Source: Candidatus Chloroploca asiatica
GTDB taxonomy: Bacteria; Chloroflexota; Chloroflexia; Chloroflexales; Chloroflexaceae
NCBI RefSeq assembly: GCF_002532075.1
Contig: NZ_LYXE01000146.1
Coordinates: 1-33,514 of the forward strand
DNA length: 33,514 nucleotides
Reading direction: 5' to 3'
Below are positions 1 through 8,645 of this stretch, piece by piece. A program made the position numbers and the translations under genes. Position 1 is the first letter of the stretch. Every line of letters begins with the position of its first letter. The notes under the pieces were generated by a model. The model saw only the letters and a list, made by a program, of their open reading frames with translations, ran no database searches and was not told the DNA's origin.

Positions 1-72
1 GCCGTGCGCGCGACCGCCGCTTCCGTGGGGGCCGCACTTGCCCTGATCGGTGTCCCTACCACTTTGACGTAG
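1..72 (+). CDS. C-terminal end of an unidentified protein (partial)
   Basis: Frame 1 is open from the window edge to a TAG stop at 70-72 and gives a 23-residue alanine-rich tail ending in GVPTTLT. Too little remains to assign a family. The idea that it is a real gene end rests on its position: a strong hairpin lies 12 bases downstream and a minus-strand gene converges on it. The rest of the gene is outside the window. Confidence 0.4.
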   Translation, partial: AVRATAASVGAALALIGVPTTLT

Positions 73-83
73 CCCTAAAAAAT

Positions 84-148
84 AGGTCGAATCCTTCCCC
101 TGGGAGTGAGGGCGCGACGCCCTCGCTCCCAGGAGAAGGATTCGACCT
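84..148 (-). terminator. Long inverted repeat, intrinsic terminator of the cohesin/discoidin gene
   Basis: The outer arms (84-97 and 135-148) are a perfect 14-bp inverted repeat around GGTCGAATCC. The inner arms (about 100-114 and 118-132) pair again across a CGA loop. Read on the minus strand, the hairpin is followed directly by TATTTTTTAG, a proper U-tract. It therefore fits an intrinsic terminator for the gene ending at 195. It may also stop the convergent + strand gene ending at 72. Confidence 0.75.
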
Positions 149-194
149 GCACGGCCTGTTTGAAGCGAGACGCCCTCGCTTCCAGGCTTGCCTG

Positions 195-2843
195 TTACCT
201 GGTAAGAAGGTCAATTTCTGCGAGTTGCAGAAAGCGGTTGCCATAGTCGTCCTGACTCAATTCGGTGCCAAGGAGCCGGACGCAGCCGAGTGTGCGCGGG
301 GCAATGGCGAAGGTGATCGGCTGGTTGCTCGGTTGGGGATAGCCGAACCGCGTGACCAGGGGCCGCCAGTTGCCCACGTCGGTGAAACGCGGGTCGCGCG
401 GATCACAGGTGTGGGTGGCATCCGTCAACGCATACTGCAGCACAAAGTCTTGGGGAAAGCCCAGCGAGCGATCGTCTGGGCCGGCCCGCGGGCTGAGGCG
501 TACCAGGTCAACCTGGGTCGGTTGGGCCAGCACCACCGCCGCCCACTCACTACTCGCCAAGTGCTCGGTATGGATGCCACTGCTCCAGGCCGTCTGGGGA
601 TTGCCATCACGGAGCAGGCCGGGACTCCAGTCGGCCCAGGTGGACGAGGCGGTGGCGTCGCGCAGCGCGAGGGCGCGTTCTCCGTCAAAGAGGGTCACGT
701 CGGCGAGTTGGAGAAAGCGATTGCCATAGTCATCCTGACTGAGCTCGGCCCCGAACAGCCGGATACAGCCGAGCATGCGTGGGGCAAAGGTGAATTCAAC
801 GGGTTGGTTACTCGGTTGGGGATAGCCGAAGCGGGTGACCAGAGGCCGCCAGTTGCCCACGTCGGTAAAGCGCGGGTCGCTGGGATCACACGTGTGATTG
901 GCATCCGTCACCGCATACTGCAGCACGAAGTCTTTGGGAAAACCCAGCGAGAGATTATCAGGGCCTGCGCGAGGCACGAGCCGCACGCGGTCAACCTGAC
1001 TCGGTTGCGTCAACACCACGGCGGCCCACTCGCTACTCGCCAGGTGCTCGGTATGGATACCACTGCTCCAGGCGGTGTGGGGGCTCCCATCAAGCAAGTG
1101 GGCGACACTCCAATCGGCCCAGGTCGACGAGGCCGCCGCTTCGCGGAGGGCCAACGCGCGTTGGCCGTCCAAGACAGTCACGTCGGCGAGTTGGAGAAAG
1201 CGATTGCCATAGTCATCTTGACTAAGCTCGGCCCCGAAGAGCCGGACACAGCCGAGCGTCCGCGGGGCAAAGGTGAAGTCGATGGGTTGGTTGCTCGGTT
1301 GCGGATAGCCGAACCGCGTGACCAGAGGCCGCCAGTTGCTCACGTCGGGAAAGCGCGGGTCGCGAGGGTCACAGGTGTGATTGGCATCCGTTACCGCATA
1401 CTGCACCACAAAGTCCTTGGGGAAGCCCAGCGAGCGATCGTCCGGGCCGGCACGCGGAGTGAAGCGCACGCGATCAACCTGGGTCGGTTGGGCCAACACC
1501 ACCGCGACCCACTCACTCCCGACGAGATGCTCGGTATGGATGGTACTGCTCCAGACGGTATGCAGCGCATTGTCATTGAGATAGGACGCACGCCAGTCAG
1601 CCCAGGTGGACGAGACGGCGACCTGACTGATGGCGAGCTCGGTGAGGCTCGCGGTCGGAGTGGGGCTCGGGGTTGCCGTCGGGCTCGCCATCGCCGTCGG
1701 GCTCGCCGTCGCCGTTGTTGTTGCCGTGGGGAGTGGAGTTGACGTGATCTGAACCATCAAGCCACGGGTGCTCTCAAGAAACGAGGTGCCGGCGTAGGTA
1801 ATCTCACTCTGCCGCAAGAGTGATGGCTCACCTAGATTAAAGGTGAGCTCAGTCGTGGCCTCATCATGAAGAGCCTGCAAGACAAACGTCCCCACAACAA
1901 ACGTACCACTCGGGAAGGGTGCCTGTAGCGCACCCACAACGAGATCCAGCGTACCTTCGGCATTATTCACCTGACTCAAGAGACGGACAGGCAGCGCCGA
2001 GCCTGGTTCAAGCTTCAGAAGCGCAACCTTGCTGGGATCAAAATCGAGGAACGCCGCGACCCCATCAACCATGCGCGACCCTGCCACCACCTCGATTGTC
2101 ACAGTCATCGTTGAGCCAGCAGCAAGCGTCAGCGTTGAGGGTGTCAGGCGTAACATTATTTGAGCTTCGGGCAACGGCGTTGCAGTTGGCAATTGCGTTG
2201 ACGTCGTTGTTGGTGAACTGGTCGGCGTCGCAGTCAACGTCGGCGTCGGGGTCAGCGTTGCAGTCAACGTCGGCGTCGGGGTCAGCGTTGCAGTCAACGT
2301 CGGCGTCGGAACCTCGGCAATCTCCAGGGTCAAATCCCTGATTGCTTCCAGGATTGAAGTGCCAACCCAGGTAAGATCACTCTGGCGGAGCGGGGAGGTA
2401 TCACCGCGATCGAAGGCGAGCGTGGTCGTGCCTTCAACGTCCAGCGCACGCACTTGAAACGTGGCGACCGCAAATGTCCCACTGGGGAAGGGGGCATTGA
2501 GCGCTCCCACAACCAGATCAACCGTGCCTTCAACGGGATCAACTGTGTTTAGCAAAACCAGCGGCAAGGCCGTCCCCACCTCCAATGACTCAAGCGCCAC
2601 GCGAGAGGGATCAAAGTTGAGGAAGGCCGCAACCCCATCTACCGAACTGGCTCCGGCCTCGACCTCAATAGTCACGGTTGCTGTTTCACCTGGCGCAAGG
2701 GTCAAGGTGGAGGGATTGAGTTGCAACGTGATTGATGACTCAGCATGGAGGCTTACGAGGGGCAAAGCCAGACCCGCCAGCAAGAGTGCGGTCATGATCA
2801 AGCTGAACCAGAGGAAGGATGACAGACGACGGATTGGATCCAT
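195..2843 (-). CDS. Secreted protein with two cohesin-like domains and three discoidin (F5/8 type C) repeats
   Basis: This 882-residue protein was not assigned a gene name. An N-terminal hydrophobic signal (about residues 1-35) is followed by cohesin-like domain 1 (about 42-175), a TPTLTAT linker (175-225), cohesin-like domain 2 (229-365), a second Thr/Pro linker, and three tandem 161-residue modules (about 395-882). Each module has the discoidin-type opening ASSTWADW...DG..HTAWSS and the same internal HTCDP and GYPQPSNQP blocks. Discoidin folds usually bind sugars and cohesins usually bind dockerins, so a surface scaffold or adhesin is inferred. The ATG at 2843 was chosen over an upstream in-frame start because AGAGG lies about six bases before it. 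It lies 171 bases downstream of the dockerin-bearing 1321-aa gene on the same strand. Unlike its neighbour it does not end in an LPL-type tail. No catalytic domain is visible. Confidence 0.85.
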   Translation of the reverse strand: MDPIRRLSSFLWFSLIMTALLLAGLALPLVSLHAESSITLQLNPSTLTLAPGETATVTIEVEAGASSVDGVAAFLNFDPSRVALESLEVGTALPLVLLNTVDPVEGTVDLVVGALNAPFPSGTFAVATFQVRALDVEGTTTLAFDRGDTSPLRQSDLTWVGTSILEAIRDLTLEIAEVPTPTLTATLTPTPTLTATLTPTPTLTATPTSSPTTTSTQLPTATPLPEAQIMLRLTPSTLTLAAGSTMTVTIEVVAGSRMVDGVAAFLDFDPSKVALLKLEPGSALPVRLLSQVNNAEGTLDLVVGALQAPFPSGTFVVGTFVLQALHDEATTELTFNLGEPSLLRQSEITYAGTSFLESTRGLMVQITSTPLPTATTTATASPTAMASPTATPSPTPTASLTELAISQVAVSSTWADWRASYLNDNALHTVWSSTIHTEHLVGSEWVAVVLAQPTQVDRVRFTPRAGPDDRSLGFPKDFVVQYAVTDANHTCDPRDPRFPDVSNWRPLVTRFGYPQPSNQPIDFTFAPRTLGCVRLFGAELSQDDYGNRFLQLADVTVLDGQRALALREAAASSTWADWSVAHLLDGSPHTAWSSGIHTEHLASSEWAAVVLTQPSQVDRVRLVPRAGPDNLSLGFPKDFVLQYAVTDANHTCDPSDPRFTDVGNWRPLVTRFGYPQPSNQPVEFTFAPRMLGCIRLFGAELSQDDYGNRFLQLADVTLFDGERALALRDATASSTWADWSPGLLRDGNPQTAWSSGIHTEHLASSEWAAVVLAQPTQVDLVRLSPRAGPDDRSLGFPQDFVLQYALTDATHTCDPRDPRFTDVGNWRPLVTRFGYPQPSNQPITFAIAPRTLGCVRLLGTELSQDDYGNRFLQLAEIDLLTR
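221..1640 (-). repeat. Three tandem 483-bp repeats encoding discoidin modules
   Basis: The block starting CGAGTTG recurs at 221, 704 and 1187, giving an exact 483-bp (161-codon) period. Long stretches between copies are nearly identical at DNA level, for example the block around GCCATAGTCATC. The reading frame is preserved in all three copies, which indicates recent in-gene duplication or gene conversion. The high identity makes this stretch prone to assembly collapse and copy-number change. Confidence 0.9.
2221..2310 (-). repeat. Three 30-bp tandem repeats in the PT-rich linker
   Basis: Three near-identical 30-bp units, at 2221, 2251 and 2281, encode the TPTLTATL linker between the two cohesin-like domains. 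The unit is ten codons, so copy-number change would alter linker length without a frameshift. Confidence 0.85.
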
Positions 2844-2957
2844 AGAAAACCTCTTGGTAGCACAGGGAAGGTTGGGCAAGATGATATGGTTTCAGAAGGG
2901 CCATGTTTTCGTACCACATGGCGGGCTCGTGATGCCGCAAGAAACAGGGTGCGTGCT

Positions 2958-2998
2958 CCTGAGCTCTCACAGGTCTTGAAGACCTGTGAGGGCTCAGG
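2958..2998 (-). terminator. Hairpin between the two cohesin genes
   Basis: CTCACAGGTC (2966-2975) pairs with GACCTGTGAG (2981-2990). The stem is extended outward by CCTGAGC/GCTCAGG, giving about 17 paired bases with one wobble and a 5-nt loop. No U-tract follows in the minus direction. It sits 17 bases after the stop of the 1321-aa gene, so it may terminate that transcript, stabilise it, or reduce read-through into the 882-aa gene. Confidence 0.55.
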
Positions 2999-3014
2999 AT
3001 GAAACGTGATTGAA

Positions 3015-6000
3015 CTACCGGCGGATCAGGGGCAAATAGACCCGTCCACCTGCGCCAGTCAGGGTCAACTGCCACGGCGCTTCATCTGGCGTGAGCGCTT
3101 GCCCACGCAGGGTCACGAGGCTCTGACGGAGGGCGAGATCATCCACCAGCGTGATCTGGGTTCCCTGCGCATCACGACGCGCACGGAAGGTCATCGTCGC
3201 CAGCGGAACAACCCCGGTCGGCGGTGTTGCGTTGAGCGTCCCGCGCACCAGATTGATCTGCCCCGCAGTGGGAAGCACCTCACGTTGTAATTCCATTTCC
3301 AGGGTCGGATCGACCACCAGATCGACCACCTCCAAGACAGCCGGGTCAAAGTCGAAATAGGCCGCGATGCCATCAAGTCCACCAGAAGGCGCTTCAACCG
3401 CCACCTGCAACGTAACCTCCTCACCGGCCCTGACATCGCGACCTACCTGCGCGAGCGTCAGCGGGGCCTGAGTCAACCCCGTGCGGCTGGCGTTCAGCAC
3501 ATCTGGCTCACCCGACTGGCCAAAATTGCTTACCAGTAACGAGAAATCAACGACGCTAATCATCTCATCGCCATTGAAATCAGCCCGTGCATCGTAGCCA
3601 TCCGCACCGCTCATGCGCCCAAATGTCCCGGCGAGCAGGGAAAAATCGAGCACGGTGATGCGATTGTCATTATTTGCATCGCCTGTCGGCAACGAGCCCA
3701 CCTGGATCACCTGGGTCGTATCGGTAAAGGCCTGCGTATGTGCAACGCGCAGTGACTGGGGATGCTTTACGCGCAGGGTATAGGTACCTGACACCACACC
3801 CGCAAGCTGGAACTGCGCCCGATCATCGGTCGTGTGCTGCGCACGATACAGAGTCGTGGTCGCGGTCGGCACATGCAGGGCCACTTCAAGCGGCACCTGC
3901 AGACGCGCATGCGGCGGCTGAGGGCGTCCTTGAAGCTGGACGGCGACGGTAAAGGGTGCGCCTTCAACGACCGTGATCGTTGCGGGGCGGACGTCTTCTA
4001 GAAGCGACGCCCCCTCAAAGGTGACATCGCTCTGGCGCGGAGCCACCTGGCTTAACGTCAATGCGGTTCCGTCTGGGGCAACCTGTTTGGCACGGAAAGT
4101 CACAGTCGCCAGCGTAAAGGTTCCTTGCGGCCACGGTGCTGTGATGATGCCACGAGCGAGATCAAGCGTGCCAGCCGTATTGTCCAGTTTTTCGAGCAAG
4201 CTAATTGGGAAAGCGGTACCGGCAACCACCTGCGTGACTTCGAGCACCTCGGGATCGAAGGTCAGATAGGCAGCGGCGGCATCTACGTCATAGTCACCCG
4301 TGCGAATCTCAAGCGCCACGTTTATTGTGCCACTCACCGGCATCGTCGTTGCGGCAGGCTTGAGTTCCATCACCACCCCGGTTGCCGGATTGGCGCGGGC
4401 CGCAAAATCCTGTCCGGTCACATTGGCGTTGACCGTCACATTGCGTGTCGCTGGCTCAAAGCGATACCCCTCCTTCGTCGGGGTCAGCGTATAGGTTCCC
4501 GGTGGCACGTCGTTTAAGGTATATGCGCCCTCGGCGTTGGTCGTCGCATTCCGGGTTCCATCGCTGACCGTCACACCGGCGAGGCCAGCGCCCTCCGCAT
4601 CAGTCACCTGACCGCTGATTGTATAGGTCAACAGACGGGCCGCAAAATTCTGTCCGGTCACATTGCCATTGACCGTCACATTGCGTGTTGCTGGCTCAAA
4701 GCGATACCCATCCTTCGTCGGGGTCAGCGTATAGGTTCCCGGTGGCACGTTGTTCAGCGTATACGCCCCCTCGGCGTTGGTCGTCGCATTCCGGGTTCCA
4801 TCGCTGACCGTCACACCGGCGAGGCCAGCGCCCTCCGCATCAGTCACCTGACCGCTGACTCTAACCGCCGGGCAGAGGGAAGCGGTTCCTTCTTGCACCA
4901 GCGCATAGTCAAACAATGTATCAACGCCAATCGCCTCGTTGGGAAAATAGACCTCGGCGCGCAGCCCGGTATGGCCGCTCTGCTGGATCGTCAGACTCAC
5001 CTCGTGACACATCCAGCCCTGCTGACTAACCGTGAACGTACGGTAGGCATTGTATTGCTCGCCGCCCATCGCCCAGAGGGCGAGCGTGCCGGTGCGCGTC
5101 GTCCCGGGTGGAGCGTGGATCATGAGCGCAAAGGTGTAGGTCGCGCCTGGGGTGGGAACATAGGGAATATCCTGGTAGAACGACGTACACTCAGGCTGCT
5201 CACCCCGGTTGGTCGCGAGAAAGCGCGTGCCATGAAACGCCGTCACGCCATAGATGCCCGACTCATAGGTGGTTCTATTGCACGAGCCATACCATTGCCA
5301 GGGAGCCGGGCCAGCGGGGTCTTCAAACGAGTTATTTTGCAGCGTCGCGCTCGCCGCTGTGACCGTGATCGGGAAAAAGACCGACCCCTGTGCTGGGGCA
5401 CGAAACCAAGCGGTGCCCTCCTGGACGAAGTCAAACTCGATGCGATACGAGCCGGGGGTTGCCGGCGCACGCAGGGTAAACTGAAAGACGCCAATGGCCC
5501 CTGGTTGCACTACCCCGGGGCTAGCGATGCGATTCGGCCCAAGCCAGGAGGGATCATAGAACGGCGGATGGTTCTGATCGCGCGGGAGCGCAGTGATCTT
5601 GGTATTGGCATCCCAGGCCCCAGTTCCCGTATTGCGCAATTGCACCTGCACCTGCTGGGTGCTACCGGCCACCATCTGCGGTTGGAAGGTCTGGCTGACA
5701 AACTCGCCGCTGTAGGTTGCGGGGGGTGGCGCAACCGTCCCATTGTAACGGCGAATATCCGATATTCTGCCAGGATCAAGGACTGAAGGACCAAGAGTAG
5801 AGGTTGAATATGAACTGGGATTGTTAATCGTATATCGACCATCACTCCGCCTGCCGATCACAACAACCCAGTGTGCTCCACCATCGACACCTACAATCAC
5901 CGGGCGTCGGTTGCGGAGCTCCGTATCAATGTCACCAGATCCTGAGTATGTTACCCCCGCAGGCATACACTGATTGCGCCAATAGAGCAGACATCCATTC

Positions 6001-6980
6001 AGATACCCTCCTTTATTTGTCAGGCATTGATTCAGTGCAGCAGGGTCGGTAAACGAAGGCTGATAATAATTGAAGAGCATCGCCATAGAAGTCATCGCAC
6101 ATCCATGGCTCCCAATCGTTACACTACATGTTCCCAGTCGATGCGAAGCCCACCGCGCATCACCTTGATTGAAGTAGGGCACGCTGATAGGGGCGATTTC
6201 CTGAGCAAGCATTGGCGGTGCAGCCTCACGATCAATGAGAGTAAAACCTTGATCAGTTGCATCTGGCGCAAGCCCAGGAATGAAAGTGGCAACGATGTCC
6301 GCAAAAACCCCTTCTTGTGAACCTCCTAACGGATAAATGAACTCATAGACATCCGTAGCGTACGTAAGCAACAGATGGGTATTCCAATGATCTCCAGCAA
6401 ACAAGCGATACGCACACGCATCCTGCTGATTAACCACCAGATGTTGACAGGCTGCAGCAGTAGCTGCAGAGCGATGGTTGGATGGTGAGTCTAACCATTC
6501 TTCCAGAGAAAGCTGATCCGGATTCGCAAACATTTGCACTACCAACGGGCTAGTAGCATGATCAACCAAGATGTGCAGCACTCCCTCAGGTTGATAGAGC
6601 GTCGCCTTCCCGGTTGAAGGATACCAAAGGCGATAGCCCTGTTGCGTATTGACGAGTGCCTGCCAGATAGCAGTACGCTCACTTGGCGCACGCTGGATCA
6701 AAGGCAACCACACTTGGGTGCGTTCAACCTGAAGCGGAGGCTCTGTCAGCGTGGTTGTTGGCGTCATCGGCACGGTCGCACGAAATGTTGCGAATGTAGG
6801 CTCAGACAAAGCTGGGCGAGTCTCAAACTGCGCTGAAACAGCAGGCAACGGTTCATACGAAGACGAAGAGACAGCTGCACCTACCGTTGTGTGGCTCAGG
6901 TTAAGGGAAGCCAACAGCAGAGCAACTATGGAGAAGATCATCAGGCTCATCATTCTCGCGAGCAAGGATGGGCGATTCAT
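3015..6980 (-). CDS. Large secreted protein: C39-like peptidase, Ig-like, two carboxypeptidase-regulatory repeats, cohesin-dockerin-cohesin
   Basis: This is a 1321-residue multidomain protein. A signal peptide (about 1-35) and a Ser/Pro/Thr spacer are followed by an internal VWLPLIQR (90-97). A C39-family papain-like peptidase (about 265-410) has Cys294 in SHGCAMTS and His370 in GGAHWVV; the usual third-position Asp is Asn387 in NNP. Next come an NBR1-like Ig domain (about 420-530), a jelly-roll-like region (about 547-700), two 80-residue carboxypeptidase-regulatory-like repeats (about 706-864), a cohesin-like domain (about 865-1010), a type I dockerin (about 1097-1154) with two intact DxNxDxxI calcium loops, and a second cohesin-like domain (about 1168-1300). 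The extreme C-terminus is VYLPLIRR. AGGAAGG precedes the ATG. A secreted, calcium-dependent assembling peptidase is inferred. Its substrate is unknown. Confidence 0.85.
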   Translation of the reverse strand: MNRPSLLARMMSLMIFSIVALLLASLNLSHTTVGAAVSSSSYEPLPAVSAQFETRPALSEPTFATFRATVPMTPTTTLTEPPLQVERTQVWLPLIQRAPSERTAIWQALVNTQQGYRLWYPSTGKATLYQPEGVLHILVDHATSPLVVQMFANPDQLSLEEWLDSPSNHRSAATAAACQHLVVNQQDACAYRLFAGDHWNTHLLLTYATDVYEFIYPLGGSQEGVFADIVATFIPGLAPDATDQGFTLIDREAAPPMLAQEIAPISVPYFNQGDARWASHRLGTCSVTIGSHGCAMTSMAMLFNYYQPSFTDPAALNQCLTNKGGYLNGCLLYWRNQCMPAGVTYSGSGDIDTELRNRRPVIVGVDGGAHWVVVIGRRSDGRYTINNPSSYSTSTLGPSVLDPGRISDIRRYNGTVAPPPATYSGEFVSQTFQPQMVAGSTQQVQVQLRNTGTGAWDANTKITALPRDQNHPPFYDPSWLGPNRIASPGVVQPGAIGVFQFTLRAPATPGSYRIEFDFVQEGTAWFRAPAQGSVFFPITVTAASATLQNNSFEDPAGPAPWQWYGSCNRTTYESGIYGVTAFHGTRFLATNRGEQPECTSFYQDIPYVPTPGATYTFALMIHAPPGTTRTGTLALWAMGGEQYNAYRTFTVSQQGWMCHEVSLTIQQSGHTGLRAEVYFPNEAIGVDTLFDYALVQEGTASLCPAVRVSGQVTDAEGAGLAGVTVSDGTRNATTNAEGAYTLNNVPPGTYTLTPTKDGYRFEPATRNVTVNGNVTGQNFAARLLTYTISGQVTDAEGAGLAGVTVSDGTRNATTNAEGAYTLNDVPPGTYTLTPTKEGYRFEPATRNVTVNANVTGQDFAARANPATGVVMELKPAATTMPVSGTINVALEIRTGDYDVDAAAAYLTFDPEVLEVTQVVAGTAFPISLLEKLDNTAGTLDLARGIITAPWPQGTFTLATVTFRAKQVAPDGTALTLSQVAPRQSDVTFEGASLLEDVRPATITVVEGAPFTVAVQLQGRPQPPHARLQVPLEVALHVPTATTTLYRAQHTTDDRAQFQLAGVVSGTYTLRVKHPQSLRVAHTQAFTDTTQVIQVGSLPTGDANNDNRITVLDFSLLAGTFGRMSGADGYDARADFNGDEMISVVDFSLLVSNFGQSGEPDVLNASRTGLTQAPLTLAQVGRDVRAGEEVTLQVAVEAPSGGLDGIAAYFDFDPAVLEVVDLVVDPTLEMELQREVLPTAGQINLVRGTLNATPPTGVVPLATMTFRARRDAQGTQITLVDDLALRQSLVTLRGQALTPDEAPWQLTLTGAGGRVYLPLIRR
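4397..4858 (-). repeat. Tandem 240-bp duplication encoding the carboxypeptidase-regulatory-like repeats
   Basis: The block beginning GGGCCGCAAAAT recurs with a 240-bp (80-codon) period, with copies at about 4397-4636 and 4637-4858. Most of the length is identical at DNA level. The encoded module carries VSGQVTDAEG...GVTVSDGT...YTLTPTK.GY. The low divergence implies a recent duplication or ongoing conversion. Confidence 0.9.
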
Positions 6981-7084
6981 AGCAAAGCCTTCCTACAATG
7001 ATGCGAGAGCAATCAATCATCAAGCAAGCGGACAAGCAAAGCCACTGCTTTCTCTCGACACACTATCCCATGACATGCTAGGGT

Positions 7085-7549
7085 TCAATGCCGCGACGTA
7101 CCACCTGTCATTTTCATATAAGACAAAAGTCTTACCTGGCGATAGTACTCAACCGCCGCTGCAATGCGGTTGGGGGCACCAAGTTTCTGGCGCAGGCTGA
7201 GCAGGTGTTGGCGCACAGTGGAAAGTGAGAGGTGCAGATGGGCGGCAATCACGCGATCACTTGCACCGCTGGCAACCATTTCGATCACCTTTTGCTCACG
7301 CGGGCTCAGTGGGGTCGCGCAAGGGGTGCATGCGGTGAGTGGCGGGCCATAATGCAGGTCATACTTGAGCGCGGCAACGGTGCGGTTCGCCGCGTCAAGT
7401 TTGTGACCGGCAAGCTGAATATATGTGGTGACGGTGTGAAGGCCAAGATAGAGCTGGGCCGCAATCTGGCCGTCGTTGTGACCACAAAGAACGAGACGCA
7501 TTACGTCATGTTCACGTGGGGTAAGGAGGGGACGGTTGATCGTTGGCAT
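7085..7549 (-). CDS. Small regulator made of two tandem LuxR/GerE-type HTH domains
   Basis: This 154-residue protein contains two complete GerE-like modules and nothing else: LTPREHDVMRLV... at about residues 8-65 and LSPREQKVIEMV... at about 80-140. A short Cys-containing linker (CTPCATP) joins them. No receiver, PAS or ligand domain is present. The start at 7549 was preferred over an in-frame ATG at 7564 because GAGGAG lies seven bases upstream of it. It is transcribed in the same direction as the 1321-aa secreted protein, 104 bases upstream of it, so it is a natural candidate for controlling that locus. One chain with two DNA-binding heads could mimic a LuxR dimer. That is inference. Confidence 0.8.
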   Translation of the reverse strand: MPTINRPLLTPREHDVMRLVLCGHNDGQIAAQLYLGLHTVTTYIQLAGHKLDAANRTVAALKYDLHYGPPLTACTPCATPLSPREQKVIEMVASGASDRVIAAHLHLSLSTVRQHLLSLRQKLGAPNRIAAAVEYYRQVRLLSYMKMTGGTSRH

Positions 7550-7773
7550 CGCTTTGCTCCTCATTTCTGGAGAGAGAACGATCTACATCTCATCTGTACC
7601 AGAGAGGGGCAAAAGACTCTTGTTTTTGCAATGGAGGCACACATTGTTCGTCTGGCAACGAGGTTTTCTGATAATTTGACGCAAAGGCGCAAAGGCGCAG
7701 ATGGTATACTTACCGGCATCGTAGGTGTCTCAGATCGCGAAGACCCTGGTGTGACGACAGCAAAGGAGCATGC

Positions 7774-8628
7774 ATGCGTTACCAACGCGTTTCAAGGAGT
7801 TTTGTCGCCTTGCACCCGCGCCCGATCGGGGTGATTACGTTTTATGGGGGGCAGTTTTTTGGACAGTTGCCAACGACGGCGTATGCCCATTTTCTGGAGA
7901 GTCTGTTCGAGGCGGGGTATAGCCTGATGGTGGTGCCGTTTCAGTTCGGGTTTCGGCACGATCTGATTGCCGAACAGCTTCTGGTTGAGCGTGATACGCT
8001 GCGTGAGCGGCTCCCCCTGTTAGCCGAACTCCCACAGGCCTGGGTGGGGCATAGCGTGGGTTGTAAATATCTGGCCCTGCTTGAAGCGTTCACCGATAGC
8101 GCCACAGGCAAGTTTGTCTTGCCAGGGATGAGCCTGGCGTCGGCAACCCGTACTGGTATTCTTGATGAGCCGTCCCTCTTGCTGGCCCCGGATATGTCCG
8201 ATACCAGGGATGCAGTGCCGTTTCTACCAGTTGTGCCCCGCTTGCTGGATCAGCTTGGCCTCGGCGTGCGGCCTTCCCGGGCCGAGACGCAACGCTTGAT
8301 TGAGCAGGATGATCTCTTTGGGTTGACGGCGCTCATCTCGTTTGATCAGGATACGATTGCCGGGCGCGCCCACGAGTCGCCCGAGGTCAGCGATGTGGCC
8401 TGGTTCCTCCAGACACTAGAAGCACGAACGTCGTATCCGGTGCTACACCGCGAACTGGCTGGGGATCACCTCGAACCGGTTGGCATCCGTTATGGTGACA
8501 TGGTCTATAGCCTGCGGTCGGCAAGTCTGCTTGGGAGCAAATCGGTGCCACGGGCGATCGAGCAGACAGCGCTAGAATTTCTGGCTGAACTCGGGCGTCG
8601 CCGCGACCGTGCGCCACGTAGGCGCTAA
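7774..8628 (+). CDS. DUF1350-type alpha/beta-hydrolase-like protein
   Basis: This 284-residue protein opens with a GVITFYGGQFFGQLP segment that matches my memory of the DUF1350 family, which is best known from cyanobacteria and plastids. A GHSVGCK nucleophile elbow places Ser94 as the candidate nucleophile. The family has no firmly established reaction, so only a hydrolase fold is claimed. AAAGGAG lies five bases before the ATG. There is no signal peptide, so the protein is probably cytoplasmic. A strong hairpin follows 17 bases after the stop, and no + strand gene is close enough upstream to share its operon. Confidence 0.75.
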   Translation: MRYQRVSRSFVALHPRPIGVITFYGGQFFGQLPTTAYAHFLESLFEAGYSLMVVPFQFGFRHDLIAEQLLVERDTLRERLPLLAELPQAWVGHSVGCKYLALLEAFTDSATGKFVLPGMSLASATRTGILDEPSLLLAPDMSDTRDAVPFLPVVPRLLDQLGLGVRPSRAETQRLIEQDDLFGLTALISFDQDTIAGRAHESPEVSDVAWFLQTLEARTSYPVLHRELAGDHLEPVGIRYGDMVYSLRSASLLGSKSVPRAIEQTALEFLAELGRRRDRAPRRR

Positions 8629-8645
8629 ACATGCATGCCTTGGCT

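Noticed and set aside
225-1742. A 505-codon open frame on the + strand opposite the discoidin repeats
   Set aside because: It is the antisense shadow of a repeated, GC-rich coding region. Its repeats follow the minus-strand modules, it lacks a start with ribosome-binding site, and its product is Arg/Gly/His-rich without domains.
4893-5786. A 297-codon + strand frame opposite the 1321-aa gene
   Set aside because: The minus-strand frame there encodes clear Ig-like and jelly-roll-like domains continuous with recognisable flanking domains. The + frame has no family features.
7676-7710. Promoter for the DUF1350 gene (TTGACG ... TATACT)
   Set aside because: The spacer is 23 bases, outside the workable range, and the region holds a small direct repeat (CAAAGGCG) that explains the apparent pattern.
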